NCBI GenBank assembly: GCA_027623555.1
Contig: JAQBSZ010000002.1
Span: forward strand, 124,001 to 188,000
From: Pseudomonadota bacterium
Lineage (GTDB): Bacteria; Pseudomonadota; Gammaproteobacteria; Pseudomonadales; Pseudohongiellaceae
DNA: 64,000 nucleotides
Reading direction: 5' to 3'
Position numbers and translations under genes: made by a program
In this document: positions 38,478 to 47,270 of the stretch, piece by piece
How the letters are laid out: every line of letters starts with the position of its first letter
Position numbering within the stretch: the first letter of the stretch is position 1
Notes under the pieces: generated by a model
What the model was told of the DNA's origin: nothing
What the model saw: the letters and a program-made list of their open reading frames with translations, nothing else
Databases searched by the model: none

Positions 38478-40549
38478 TACCAGAATCGTGGTCTCCTGAT
38501 CACTTCCTCTTTATTTGCCTGTTGCAGGTAATCTGCTCGCCGAATCATCTGCCTGTGAATATCGGGCGACTTGATAGCCCGCGTCTGATCCAGAGATACT
38601 CTTAAGGTAAAACTGAAGGTGCTGCCAACATCCAGCTCGCTTTCCAACTTCAGTTCACTGCGATGCATTTCCACCATACGCTTTGCCAACGGCAAGCCAA
38701 GGCCGATACCACTGGCATTCATCTGTTTGGACGGTAATTTTTCGAAGGTCTTGAACACAGTCTCGTGATCGGTCTTGTGAATGCCGATCCCGGTGTCCCG
38801 GACCTTTACAGTGACGTTGTAATCAGAGGTCAGGTCGGCAGAGATTACCACCTCGCCTGAATAGGTAAACTTGACGGCATTGGATACCAGGTTCATCAGG
38901 ATCTGTTGCAACCGATCTTCATCACCTGCAACCAATGGTAGGTCCGGGTCCACTTCTGCGCGCAGGTCAACTTTCTTGTCTCCGACCAGCGATCTGCAGA
39001 TTGCAATTACCAGGGTAATCAGGCTATTCAAATCAACCGATCGAAATTTTACATAGGTTGCTTCCTCCCTGGCGCTGGAAAAATCGAGCAGGTCATTCAC
39101 AAGTTTGGTAAGCCGGTCTCCTGATGCCTGAATCAATTCCAGGTTTTGCGTTATCAGGTCGACATTCTGATCTTTATGTTCAAACTCTGCCAGTGCAGTC
39201 TCCGCCAGCCCGTTGATACCGAACAGCGGAGTCCGCAGTTCGTGAGAGACATTGGCCAGCAAGTCATCTTTGAACTGCTCGGAACGCACCAGGTTATTAA
39301 TGGCCAGCAACTGGGCGTCTTCCTTCTCCTGCTTTATCTGGTTGTACCGATAGGAGAGGCTCAGAGACAACAACAGAGCCTGGGCGATAAGACCGACATT
39401 GTAAGCATTTACTGTAACCACATTGCTCGGGAAGCCGGGCCAGAGCTGCAGGAACATGAGGTTTACGACACCGGCAAGAAATACCCCAATGGCCGCCATA
39501 TGCACGACTGCTGTCACATTGCCGCGGCGAATTGCATCCAGGTTACTGTAAAAAGCCAGCGGTATGGTGAGGATCAGCAGGAAAATATACAGGTACTGAA
39601 ACACTTTCTCGTTCGGAACCAAAGTCAGTAAAGCGACGACACCGAACGAGGCCAGCGCAAGTTGTACCACTTTGTCCAACCGCGGATTGTATTGCCATAT
39701 GCGCAACAGTGAGCGCTGAAACAGTAGCGCGGTAATAACAAGTAGCGGGTAAATGAGTCGTTCCGACATATCAACATACCAACTACCCCGGTACAGCTCA
39801 TCCAACAAGTAACGAAGGTGTTTGGAGTCCAGGAAGATAAACGCTGTCTGTATGGAAATTGTGAGTACATAAAAAAGGTAACTGGATTCACGAATGGTTG
39901 TGAACAGAAAAAGATTGTAGAAGATCATCGCCAGCAGAATGCCGTACTGCAAACCAAGCAAGCTGTCAGACTGGACTGATTGAAGGCGAAATCTGTCTGC
40001 GTCCCAGAGGGTAATTGGCAGTCGCAGCGGCCGCGCGCTGGTCACGCGCATATAGAAGTGGCTGCCATAGTCTTCATCTATCAGCAAGGCGAATCCACGA
40101 TTAAGTGTCTTGAGTTCTCGATCGCTGACCTGGGTTCCCAGGGTATACTGCGAGACCAGATTGCCCTGCTCGTCAACCCCGTACAATTCGATGCCGCCGC
40201 GAACAAAACCCGCTACCAGTTTAGGGGGGCCGAGCTCAAGGACTTTGACAGCGCCAGAATTGCTTTGGGACCAGTCGAGGTCGAAGCGTATCCAAAAGGC
40301 GGAACTGGTAATACCGAAGTGAAAAAGGTTGCGGTCGTGAGGAATGAAATTGACGCTGAAATTCGGTGTCAATACATCATCAATGGTGAGTGCCTCGGAT
40401 CCATCTTCGTAGTACTCAATATATTCAGCGATGGAGAGTCGTTCCTGCTCAGGATCGATTGTGATCTGTTGCGCCAGACTTATCGACGGCCATAGAATTC
40501 CTGTCCACAGGAGTAGCCGCCAAATAGTATGTTGCAGCAATGAGTGCAT
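38477..40549 (-). CDS. 7TMR-DISM sensor histidine kinase
   Basis: From N-terminus: signal sequence (MHSLLQHTIWRLLLW), a DISM extracellular domain that may bind carbohydrate or another ligand (about 40-185), seven membrane helices (about 190-385), then HisKA (NVSHELRTP, phospho-accepting His) and HATPase (N box NAVKFTYS, VRDTGIGIH, GIGLGLPLAKRM). Autophosphorylation and transfer to the coupled response regulator downstream are expected. I chose ATG 40549 because it starts the signal peptide; an ATG at 40618 would add 23 residues. Ligand unknown. Confidence 0.9.
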   Translation of the reverse strand: MHSLLQHTIWRLLLWTGILWPSISLAQQITIDPEQERLSIAEYIEYYEDGSEALTIDDVLTPNFSVNFIPHDRNLFHFGITSSAFWIRFDLDWSQSNSGAVKVLELGPPKLVAGFVRGGIELYGVDEQGNLVSQYTLGTQVSDRELKTLNRGFALLIDEDYGSHFYMRVTSARPLRLPITLWDADRFRLQSVQSDSLLGLQYGILLAMIFYNLFLFTTIRESSYLFYVLTISIQTAFIFLDSKHLRYLLDELYRGSWYVDMSERLIYPLLVITALLFQRSLLRIWQYNPRLDKVVQLALASFGVVALLTLVPNEKVFQYLYIFLLILTIPLAFYSNLDAIRRGNVTAVVHMAAIGVFLAGVVNLMFLQLWPGFPSNVVTVNAYNVGLIAQALLLSLSLSYRYNQIKQEKEDAQLLAINNLVRSEQFKDDLLANVSHELRTPLFGINGLAETALAEFEHKDQNVDLITQNLELIQASGDRLTKLVNDLLDFSSAREEATYVKFRSVDLNSLITLVIAICRSLVGDKKVDLRAEVDPDLPLVAGDEDRLQQILMNLVSNAVKFTYSGEVVISADLTSDYNVTVKVRDTGIGIHKTDHETVFKTFEKLPSKQMNASGIGLGLPLAKRMVEMHRSELKLESELDVGSTFSFTLRVSLDQTRAIKSPDIHRQMIRRADYLQQANKEEVIRRPRFW

Positions 40550-40799
40550 GATCACTTGAGAATCTGCTTGTATCGAATACCAGGTCCGGGGAACCCGAAA
40601 GAATTTCAATCCCTTCAATGGCTTAGTTTGAATTCTATAGCTTCACACCTGGTGAAACAATCCGGGTAACTGCTGATCTGGCTGCATAATTTCTTACCAG
40701 GACCAGCCGCCTGGCTGGTGAGACGCGTAGTATGGCGGAATTGAGACTGTATAAGTAGAAAGAATCGGATTAACATCGGGTCATCTTCTGTGGTCATGT

Positions 40800-41765
40800 G
40801 TGATCTATCGAATGCAATTCCTATCAGTTAACAAATGCTGGCCTGTTCTAGTTGGCTTGCTGATTTCCTTCCAGGTAAGTTCCCAGGAGCGGGACCAGTA
40901 TCAGTATTGGCTGGAACTCGCCTCTGCCGACCAGACTTATGCTGACCGTTCCAGGGAGATAGGCAGAACCCGTGCTTTCCTGGAGTTTCTGGGGGAAGGG
41001 TCTATTGTTTTTCGGGACAGCGGTCCGGTAGATGCTCTGGAGGAATACAACTCGGCGGATTTCGAACGCGATGAACTGACCTGGGAGTCGCACTACATCG
41101 ACGTATCGCGTGATGGTGACCTGGGATTAACCGCCGGGCCGTCCACGGCATTTAACAGGGCTGGAGAACAGACCGACGTATTCGGTCACCTGGTTTCAAT
41201 TTGGAAGAAAACTAACGGACGCTGGGAACTGATGGCCGATATGTTGTCGTTTATTCCAGGATTTCTTAGCCTCGAGGTAGAACCTGATTTCGAAGACACC
41301 AGGCCAGTGTTTGAAGAAACCGCGCATCCGGTGCTGGCCTTGTCCGAAGAAAATACTCTGCAGAGTCTCATCGATGCAGACAACCTGTTCGGGCGCTCGA
41401 TAAATTTCCGGGGTGGGCAACGGGCTCTGCTCAGTCTAGGCCTCGAAAACGCACGCGTCTATCTGCCTAGTATGGGGCCGGCGGTCGGCGTCGAGGTTGC
41501 CAGTTCCGTGTATGGTGCCTACCTGGATAACGAACTCAGTACCACCAATCCAATTAGTCTGACCTACATGGGGGGCTATCTTTCTTCGTCCAGGGAGATG
41601 GGCTATACCTATGGCACTATGGTGACCAATACCGACGAAACGGAACAGGGATTCGGTGCGGCCTACCTCCGTCTCTGGCGACTCAATGAACTGAACGAAT
41701 GGCGCATCGCCGTTGAAGTTCTGAGACCGATCAATCCGTTTGAAATCCCGGAACCGAGCGACTAA
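40800..41765 (+). CDS. Secreted protein with two NTF2/SnoaL-like domains
   Basis: The frame opens at GTG 40800; ATG 40812 (MQFLSVN) is an alternative start that places the signal peptide (WPVLVGLLISFQVSS) at the terminus. Two similar segments, FGHLVSIWKKTNGRWELMADM (about 125-145) and FGAAYLRLWRLNELNEWRIA (about 290-310), are the ends of tandem NTF2-like folds, so the protein is an internal duplication. The catalytic role is unknown. It converges on the GT39 gene with the stop codons overlapping by four bases. Confidence 0.7.
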   Translation: MIYRMQFLSVNKCWPVLVGLLISFQVSSQERDQYQYWLELASADQTYADRSREIGRTRAFLEFLGEGSIVFRDSGPVDALEEYNSADFERDELTWESHYIDVSRDGDLGLTAGPSTAFNRAGEQTDVFGHLVSIWKKTNGRWELMADMLSFIPGFLSLEVEPDFEDTRPVFEETAHPVLALSEENTLQSLIDADNLFGRSINFRGGQRALLSLGLENARVYLPSMGPAVGVEVASSVYGAYLDNELSTTNPISLTYMGGYLSSSREMGYTYGTMVTNTDETEQGFGAAYLRLWRLNELNEWRIAVEVLRPINPFEIPEPSD

Positions 41766-43696
41766 TTCAATACCAGAACAGACCTGTCTCCGTAGCGATA
41801 TGACGTCCCCTGCAGATTAACAATCTCGATAGACAGCCAGTGAGTACCGTTTGCGACCGAGGTAGTGTCAAGACTGAACTGGTAGCCCAGGTAAGGCGCA
41901 TTGGGATCACTCGCCACGCCCATAACTTCAACAACATCGACTCGACCAATTCCGTATTGGGCTGATCCTGCGCGCAGGTTATCGATCAGAATATACACAG
42001 CCTGAACCCCAATATCTTCGTTGTAAGCCCAACCACTGATGTTCACCACGCCACTCATCTCAGCGCCTGCAGCAGGGTTGTCTATCCATGCACGCACCGG
42101 GTAGGGACACGGGAACGACCGGTAGTCCGGCATTGCTGCCTTGTCGATGATCCGATCGGCAACGTAGTAACTGAATTTCTTCTCGCCGTTAAAGAGGCTC
42201 AGCTGATCAATATAGCTGATGTTGTCGACATAGCCACAGAGTGTAGCGAGCAATGCATGCTTGTCGGGAACTGTTAGCGTGCTGTCTTCATTGATATAGA
42301 GCACCGGCCGGCCGCTCACAGCGGCGAGCCCCGCTTCATCCTTGCCCCACAGCTGAAACTGGGCGATACGGCCATCCCGTACTGCCTTGTCGCGATCCAG
42401 GGTCAGGGTGTCGCGAGACAGGCCGGCGAATTCGACCTGGGCGGCGGTGTAATAGTTATCAGTAATTACAATCGGTGGAATATTGGGAAAGCGGCTGTTG
42501 AGGAGCGTCTGGGTGAATGCAGAGAATTCTTCCCATCCCGCCATCTTGTTAGACAGTATTCCAGTGCCAAGCAGATTTTGCAGGGGCGCCTGAAAAGCTT
42601 GCGAGCCTACCCCCAGCAAAGCAACTAACGTTCCGGTAAAACCAATTACGGGAACGAGTGTTATGATCTTGCGTGCAGTTCTAACATTCCATTTCCTGCT
42701 ACACCATTCAAATCCCTGTCTCAACACCTGTGGAACGTAAACCAGCAAGGGAAAGTATCCGGACAGCGGCCAGTGAATGGATGTACTGGTCGCGTCAGTC
42801 CAGGGTGCCAACAACAGATAGACGGCAATATTTGTCCCTGCAAAGCTCAGCAGCAATGCGGCTACTCGATCCTGCTGCCTGGCCTTCTGATACAGAGACC
42901 ACAGTGTGAGCGCAATGAGCGCATACAGTGGGGGAGTGACGAGTCCGGCTTGTTTGAAGATGTGCAGCAGGCCGCCAAGTTGGAATTGCCAGGGATGGCG
43001 ATCGAGAAAATAGAAACTGGCGCTACTCAGTTCGTTGTTCAGATTAAACCAGAGGATAGGCAGTAGTCCGAGACTGGCAATAACGAATGACAGCCAGAGG
43101 CGGGGATTGGACCAGTGAATTCTTGCCGGCCTGAAAATGACCAGGTATAGAAGCGCGGCAGCAGGATAGAGAATGAATCGATAATGCGTACTCAATCCCA
43201 GCCCGACGAAGAACCCGGTGCCGATCCAAAATTTCAGGTCATTGCAGCGCAGGGCCCGCTCGAAGCAGGCAATGGACAAGAGCCCGAAGAATAGAAGTGG
43301 GACATCTGGCACAGCCAGTAAACCGAGAAATCCACCTAGCGGCAGACAGAGGCACAGGGCAGCCGACTCCAACGCCTGTTGTCGATTGCTGATAGGAAGG
43401 GCGATCCAGTAAACCAGTAGTGGGATTGAGCTGCCAAGGATTATAAACAACAGGCGTGCTGCGAGTGCATTGCCAGGATCGAGGCTGGATCCCAGTCCTA
43501 CCAGAAGCGCCGTCATGAAGGGCAGGTCGCTATAGGCGATTGCCGGATTCGCCGAGGCCAGCCAGTAAAATACTTCGTCGCTATACAGGTCCAGAACCGA
43601 ACCGAAGTAGAGCTTTAACCCAAGCAGCAGCAACACCCCAATGCTAAGAAGTATTAACACAGGCACCCGGATTGCCTGATTACTGGAGTCTGCCAA
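41762..43696 (-). CDS. GT39-family membrane glycosyltransferase with C-terminal Ig-like domain
   Basis: The 644-residue protein has about 11 hydrophobic helices in residues 10-360. The DEVFYW motif near residue 40 has the acidic pair typical of ArnT/PMT-type enzymes that use polyprenyl-phosphate sugars. A soluble region follows (370-530), and the last ~105 residues, starting IDNPAAGAEMSGVVNISGWAY, resemble a carbohydrate-surface Ig-like domain that closes the protein. The acceptor (lipid A, glycan or protein) is unknown. It lies 14 bp downstream of feoB and may be co-transcribed with it by read-through. Confidence 0.78.
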   Translation of the reverse strand: MADSSNQAIRVPVLILLSIGVLLLLGLKLYFGSVLDLYSDEVFYWLASANPAIAYSDLPFMTALLVGLGSSLDPGNALAARLLFIILGSSIPLLVYWIALPISNRQQALESAALCLCLPLGGFLGLLAVPDVPLLFFGLLSIACFERALRCNDLKFWIGTGFFVGLGLSTHYRFILYPAAALLYLVIFRPARIHWSNPRLWLSFVIASLGLLPILWFNLNNELSSASFYFLDRHPWQFQLGGLLHIFKQAGLVTPPLYALIALTLWSLYQKARQQDRVAALLLSFAGTNIAVYLLLAPWTDATSTSIHWPLSGYFPLLVYVPQVLRQGFEWCSRKWNVRTARKIITLVPVIGFTGTLVALLGVGSQAFQAPLQNLLGTGILSNKMAGWEEFSAFTQTLLNSRFPNIPPIVITDNYYTAAQVEFAGLSRDTLTLDRDKAVRDGRIAQFQLWGKDEAGLAAVSGRPVLYINEDSTLTVPDKHALLATLCGYVDNISYIDQLSLFNGEKKFSYYVADRIIDKAAMPDYRSFPCPYPVRAWIDNPAAGAEMSGVVNISGWAYNEDIGVQAVYILIDNLRAGSAQYGIGRVDVVEVMGVASDPNAPYLGYQFSLDTTSVANGTHWLSIEIVNLQGTSYRYGDRSVLVLN

Positions 43697-43709
43697 AGCA
43701 ACACTCCTG

Positions 43710-45833
43710 CTAAAGTTGTACTACCGGAATCATATTCTTTGGCACCATTCTGCTGGATAGTCTTTTCAGGTTTGAAATGAAGGTCAGCAGGATAGTCAGC
43801 ATTGCAACAATCCAGAGGGAGGAGAATAAGGGGTTTGCTGTGAAAGTACCAATCTGATAGATCACAGTCGAGGTAATGTAGGCCAGGCCTGTGCACCAGC
43901 TGAATACCAGGACGGTCCATTGCCAACCGGCTTCTTTATTGATTGCACCCAGCACCGCCACACAAGGTGCATAGAGGAGAACGAACACCAGGTAGCAGAA
44001 GGCAGCAAATGGGCTGCCGAATAGCGCTGCCATATTGGTAAGCGTACTGCCGCTTACTTCCTGTTCTTCCGCCACGGCCTCGACATCACTTACATCGCCG
44101 ATGGAAATTCCCAATGGATCGCCCAGTGATCCACCCAGGGCGATTAACTCGGAACCTATGGAGGCAAATGCGGCTGATGTGGCGGCAATTAAATCCGGAG
44201 GAGAGCCATCATCCGGTTCGGCATCGGGTTCGCTGTAAAGTGCATCGAGCGTGCCAACGATGGCCTCCTTGGCGAACATGCCGGTAAACAAGCCAACAGT
44301 AGCCGGCCAGTTATCCCGTGCGACTCCAAGAGGAGCAAAGGCTGGAGTGATGGATTTACCGATTACACTCAGGACTGAATTTTCAGAGTCCTCATTCCCG
44401 AAGCTTCGCAGGTCACTGCCAATCGAATTCAGAAAGCTGAGCACGATGACCACGCTGACAATGGTTTTACCGGCACGAAATATAAATCCTTTCAGGCGAA
44501 ACCAGGTGGTAAGCAGGATATTTCGGGTAATTGGCACGTGGTAAGCTGGCATGTCCTGAAACGAAGGTGTCATTTCGCCAGTAAACAGCTGTTTTCGAAA
44601 AATCCACCCGGTGAACACCGCCAGAGCGATACCCAGCAGGTACAAGCCAAAGACAATGTTCTGCCCGTTCTCCTGGAAGAATGCCGCTGCGAAGAGTGCG
44701 TAAACAGTCAGCCGTGCGCCGCAGCTCATAAATGGCGCCATTGAGATTGTCATCAGCCGGTCGCTATCGCGACCCAGCGTTCTGGCGGCCATAACTGCAG
44801 GCACGTTACAGCCAAATCCAACGATAAGTGGCACGAAGGCATTGCCCGGTAAGCCAATGCCGCTCATCAGTCGATCGATCACGAACGCGGCCCGGGACAT
44901 ATAGCCTGAATCTTCCAGCACCGACAGGCACAGATACAGGAACCCGATTACTGGAATAAACGTGGCGACCAGTGTAACGCCGCCACCCAAACCCTGGGCC
45001 AGCAGGGTGATGATCCACTGGGGGGCAGCAATCTGATCCAGCACCCAGGTGGTGCCATCCACCAGGACAGCGGCGAATAAAATATCGAAGAAGTCTATGA
45101 AGACTGCTCCCAGGTTCACCGCGAAGGTGAACATCAGGTAGATCATCAACAGAAAGAAGGGCACACCGAGAAACCGATTGAGAACTACGGCATCGATTCG
45201 TTCCGACAGGCTATGGTGGGTAGGCGATACTTCGACAACTCCATTCACGAGGCTGCGGGAATGATGGTAGCGCCTGAGAATCTTGTCTGATACCACGTCC
45301 GTGGTCTGTAATTCGAACTGATGCAGGCCGCTTGCAGGGTTGGCGATCACCGACTTCAACTCTTCGAGTAAGTTTTCAATTCCCTTCCTGCGTGCCGCCA
45401 CCATTTCTATAATCGGCACCTTTAGCTTCTCGGCCAGGCCTTTACGGGAGACTTTGACTCCCAGCTGTTCGGCGACGTCCAGCATATTCAGCACCACGAT
45501 CATCGGAACCGACTCTTCCAATAATTGCTGGGTCAACACCAGACTACGTTCCAGGTTCGTGGCATCGACGATATTGATGATGAGACTACTATCACTTTGC
45601 CGCAGATAATCGATCGCGATCTTTTCATCGATGCCATGGTGCTCTTGCTCCAGGGAGTACACACCCGGTAGATCGACTAGCTCAACTTTGTCACCGTCCA
45701 GATCGAAAAAACCGAATTTCTTCTCCACCGTGACACCTGGCCAGTTGCCGACTTTCTGATTGGCGCCGGTTAACAGATTGAACAGGGTGGTCTTGCCACA
45801 ATTAGGATTACCGATGAGCGCAATTTTTTGCAT
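43710..45833 (-). CDS. feoB: Ferrous iron transport protein B
   Basis: This 707-residue protein imports Fe(II). The N-terminal G-domain has G1 GNPNCGKTT (8-16), G3 DLPGVYS, and G4 NMLD, followed by the helical spacer. The membrane part has the duplicated Gate regions, with FGCNVPAVMAARTLG and SCGARLTVYALFAAAFF as typical core segments; the Cys residues in both are conserved. Its start follows the feoA stop by three bases, so the two are co-transcribed. No feoC is present. Confidence 0.95.
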   Translation of the reverse strand: MQKIALIGNPNCGKTTLFNLLTGANQKVGNWPGVTVEKKFGFFDLDGDKVELVDLPGVYSLEQEHHGIDEKIAIDYLRQSDSSLIINIVDATNLERSLVLTQQLLEESVPMIVVLNMLDVAEQLGVKVSRKGLAEKLKVPIIEMVAARRKGIENLLEELKSVIANPASGLHQFELQTTDVVSDKILRRYHHSRSLVNGVVEVSPTHHSLSERIDAVVLNRFLGVPFFLLMIYLMFTFAVNLGAVFIDFFDILFAAVLVDGTTWVLDQIAAPQWIITLLAQGLGGGVTLVATFIPVIGFLYLCLSVLEDSGYMSRAAFVIDRLMSGIGLPGNAFVPLIVGFGCNVPAVMAARTLGRDSDRLMTISMAPFMSCGARLTVYALFAAAFFQENGQNIVFGLYLLGIALAVFTGWIFRKQLFTGEMTPSFQDMPAYHVPITRNILLTTWFRLKGFIFRAGKTIVSVVIVLSFLNSIGSDLRSFGNEDSENSVLSVIGKSITPAFAPLGVARDNWPATVGLFTGMFAKEAIVGTLDALYSEPDAEPDDGSPPDLIAATSAAFASIGSELIALGGSLGDPLGISIGDVSDVEAVAEEQEVSGSTLTNMAALFGSPFAAFCYLVFVLLYAPCVAVLGAINKEAGWQWTVLVFSWCTGLAYITSTVIYQIGTFTANPLFSSLWIVAMLTILLTFISNLKRLSSRMVPKNMIPVVQL

Positions 45834-45836
45834 GGC

Positions 45837-46073
45837 TTACTGAATCTCCACCGCGATAATCCTGGCTTCGGCTTTGCGAATGCTAATAAAGCTACTGCCC
45901 ACCTTTACTTGCATCGGATCACCCAGTGGTGCAAAGCGGAGGATTTCCAGCAGGCAACCCGGAATGACGCCCAGTGCGTACAGCCGACTCTGCAATTCTG
46001 CCGGTTCAGGGGCGATTTCGAGAACTACGCAGCGATCACCACTGGTGGCATCGGCTAGGGAGGCTAGAGTCAT
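45837..46073 (-). CDS. feoA: Ferrous iron transport protein A
   Basis: The 78-residue protein is an SH3-like FeoA, which binds or regulates FeoB. The pattern RLYALGVIPGCLLEILRFAPLGDPM is a good match to FeoA, and ARIIAVEIQ closes the domain. It is the first gene of the feoAB operon and is divergent from bfd, with the Fur box 87 to 101 bases upstream of its start. Ribosome binding site not obvious. Confidence 0.93.
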   Translation of the reverse strand: MTLASLADATSGDRCVVLEIAPEPAELQSRLYALGVIPGCLLEILRFAPLGDPMQVKVGSSFISIRKAEARIIAVEIQ

Positions 46074-46158
46074 GAGATATAAATACTTTTAAAAACAGTA
46101 CGATAGCGAAGTTTGCTGGGTCTGGCTACGAGATGCAATCTAGCAGATCTAAATCTTG

Positions 46159-46187
46159 TTGACAATCATTCTCATTTAGATTTAAAT
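46159..46187 (+). promoter_or_regulatory. Promoter of bfd
   Basis: TTGACA (46159-46164) and TTAAAT (46182-46187) are separated by 17 bases, a near-consensus sigma70 promoter pointing at bfd, whose start lies 23 bases downstream of the -10 box. The Fur box overlaps the -35 element, so Fur bound with iron would block it. Confidence 0.75.
46160..46174. promoter_or_regulatory. Fur box between feoA and bfd
   Basis: TGACAATCATTCTCA matches the 7-1-7 Fur consensus TGATAATNATTATCA at 12 of 14 informative positions. It lies 87 bases from the feoA start and 36 bases from the bfd start, so one site may control both iron uptake and iron mobilisation. The overlap with the bfd -35 supports repression by Fur. 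Confidence 0.8.
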
Positions 46188-46209
46188 TAGCCCGACACTG
46201 AGGTTTCCC

Positions 46210-46398
46210 ATGTACGTATGTATTTGCCGACAAGTTACTGACCACCAGATCCGCGACGTTTGTCGAGGTGGTGCCAGCAATTTTACTGACGTTCAGGCCA
46301 AGTTGGGCGTCGCCAGTGAATGTGGCAAGTGTGGCAAACTCGCCCAGACCATCATCAAGGAATACAGCAAGTCGACGGCATTCGTAAACGCCGCCTAG
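46210..46398 (+). CDS. bfd: Bacterioferritin-associated ferredoxin
   Basis: The 62-residue protein has the [2Fe-2S] ligand pattern of Bfd: CIC near residue 4-6 and CGKC near residues 38-41. Bfd docks on bacterioferritin and donates electrons to reduce and release stored iron. The bfr gene lies 266 bp downstream on the same strand, so a separate promoter for bfr is likely. Control by iron is indicated by the Fur box at 46160-46174. Confidence 0.93.
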   Translation: MYVCICRQVTDHQIRDVCRGGASNFTDVQAKLGVASECGKCGKLAQTIIKEYSKSTAFVNAA

Positions 46399-46664
46399 CG
46401 AATTCCCCTCTTGCGTCCCTGTTTCTGAATTCTCTCCAAGTCCGGTTGCTGCTTCTGCAGCGTTACTGAGTTGTCCTTTTAAGAAGTGCTTTTCTTTGCC
46501 AAAAAGCCGCCAGCATCTGCATACCATGAGCTTAGTCTGTTGAATCTGAATGGGATTGCTTATCATTTACTTTTTATTGGTATATCAACGGCTTACACCC
46601 ATTGCCTTGACTTCTCCGGCGCAAACGGAGATGCTTGCGCGAACCAGAATCAGTGAGGTAATCC

Positions 46665-47129
46665 ATGCAAGCAGACGCAAAAGTCATCAGGCACCTGAAC
46701 CAGGCACTCGCCAATGAACTGATCGCCATCAATCAGTATTTTCTACATTCACGCATGTTCGAAGATTGGGGCTTGAGCAAGTTGGCAGATAAAGAGCATG
46801 CGGAGTCGGTGGATGAGATGAAACACGCAGATCAACTGATCAAGCGCATTCTGTTCCTGGAAGGCCTGCCCAACCTGCAGGATCTAGGCAAATTACTGAT
46901 CGGTGAAAATACCCGAGAAATGCTGGAATGCGATCTCAAGCTGGAAATGCTGGCGTGCCCAGACCTCCGTGAAGGAATCGCCTACTGCGAATCAGTGAAT
47001 GATTTTGTTAGCCGGGATCTCTTGTCTTCGATACTCGATAGCGAAGAGGACCACGTCGACTGGTTGGAGACTCAACTCGGACTCATCGACAAAGTAGGGC
47101 TGGAAAACTATCAGCAATCGATGATCTGA
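46665..47129 (+). CDS. bfr: Bacterioferritin
   Basis: The 154-residue protein matches Bfr in length and residue by residue: ferroxidase ligands Glu18, Glu51, His54, Glu94, Glu127 and His130 are present, and Met52 is in place as the heme ligand. It is therefore a complete heme-containing iron-storage shell subunit, capable of oxidising Fe(II). A ribosome binding site GAGGTA lies before ATG 46665. The upstream gap contains ATTGCTTATCATTTA, a weak Fur-like sequence that I do not call. Confidence 0.95.
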   Translation: MQADAKVIRHLNQALANELIAINQYFLHSRMFEDWGLSKLADKEHAESVDEMKHADQLIKRILFLEGLPNLQDLGKLLIGENTREMLECDLKLEMLACPDLREGIAYCESVNDFVSRDLLSSILDSEEDHVDWLETQLGLIDKVGLENYQQSMI

Positions 47130-47270
47130 TTGCGCTAGCTGTTTTCTCCACTTCATCGATAGCTGAGTTTCCCAACATTTTCATTTCCGTGCAATTCGAA
47201 TCCAGAGCTTTCCGTTGATAACGCTAACATGTTCCAATTGGCTCGGACTGAAAACAACTGTGGTGGTAAT

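Noticed and set aside
38477..40549. Kinase and response regulator as one hybrid kinase split by a frameshift
   Set aside because: The overlap, a ribosome binding site in the kinase end and the regulator's own PAS-like output domain fit two coupled genes better than a broken hybrid.
46540..46580. Second Fur box upstream of bfr (ATTGCTTATCATTTA)
   Set aside because: Too few matches to the 7-1-7 consensus to call.
46665..47129. Bacterioferritin lacking heme ligand or ferroxidase residues
   Set aside because: All six ferroxidase ligands and Met52 are present on counting.
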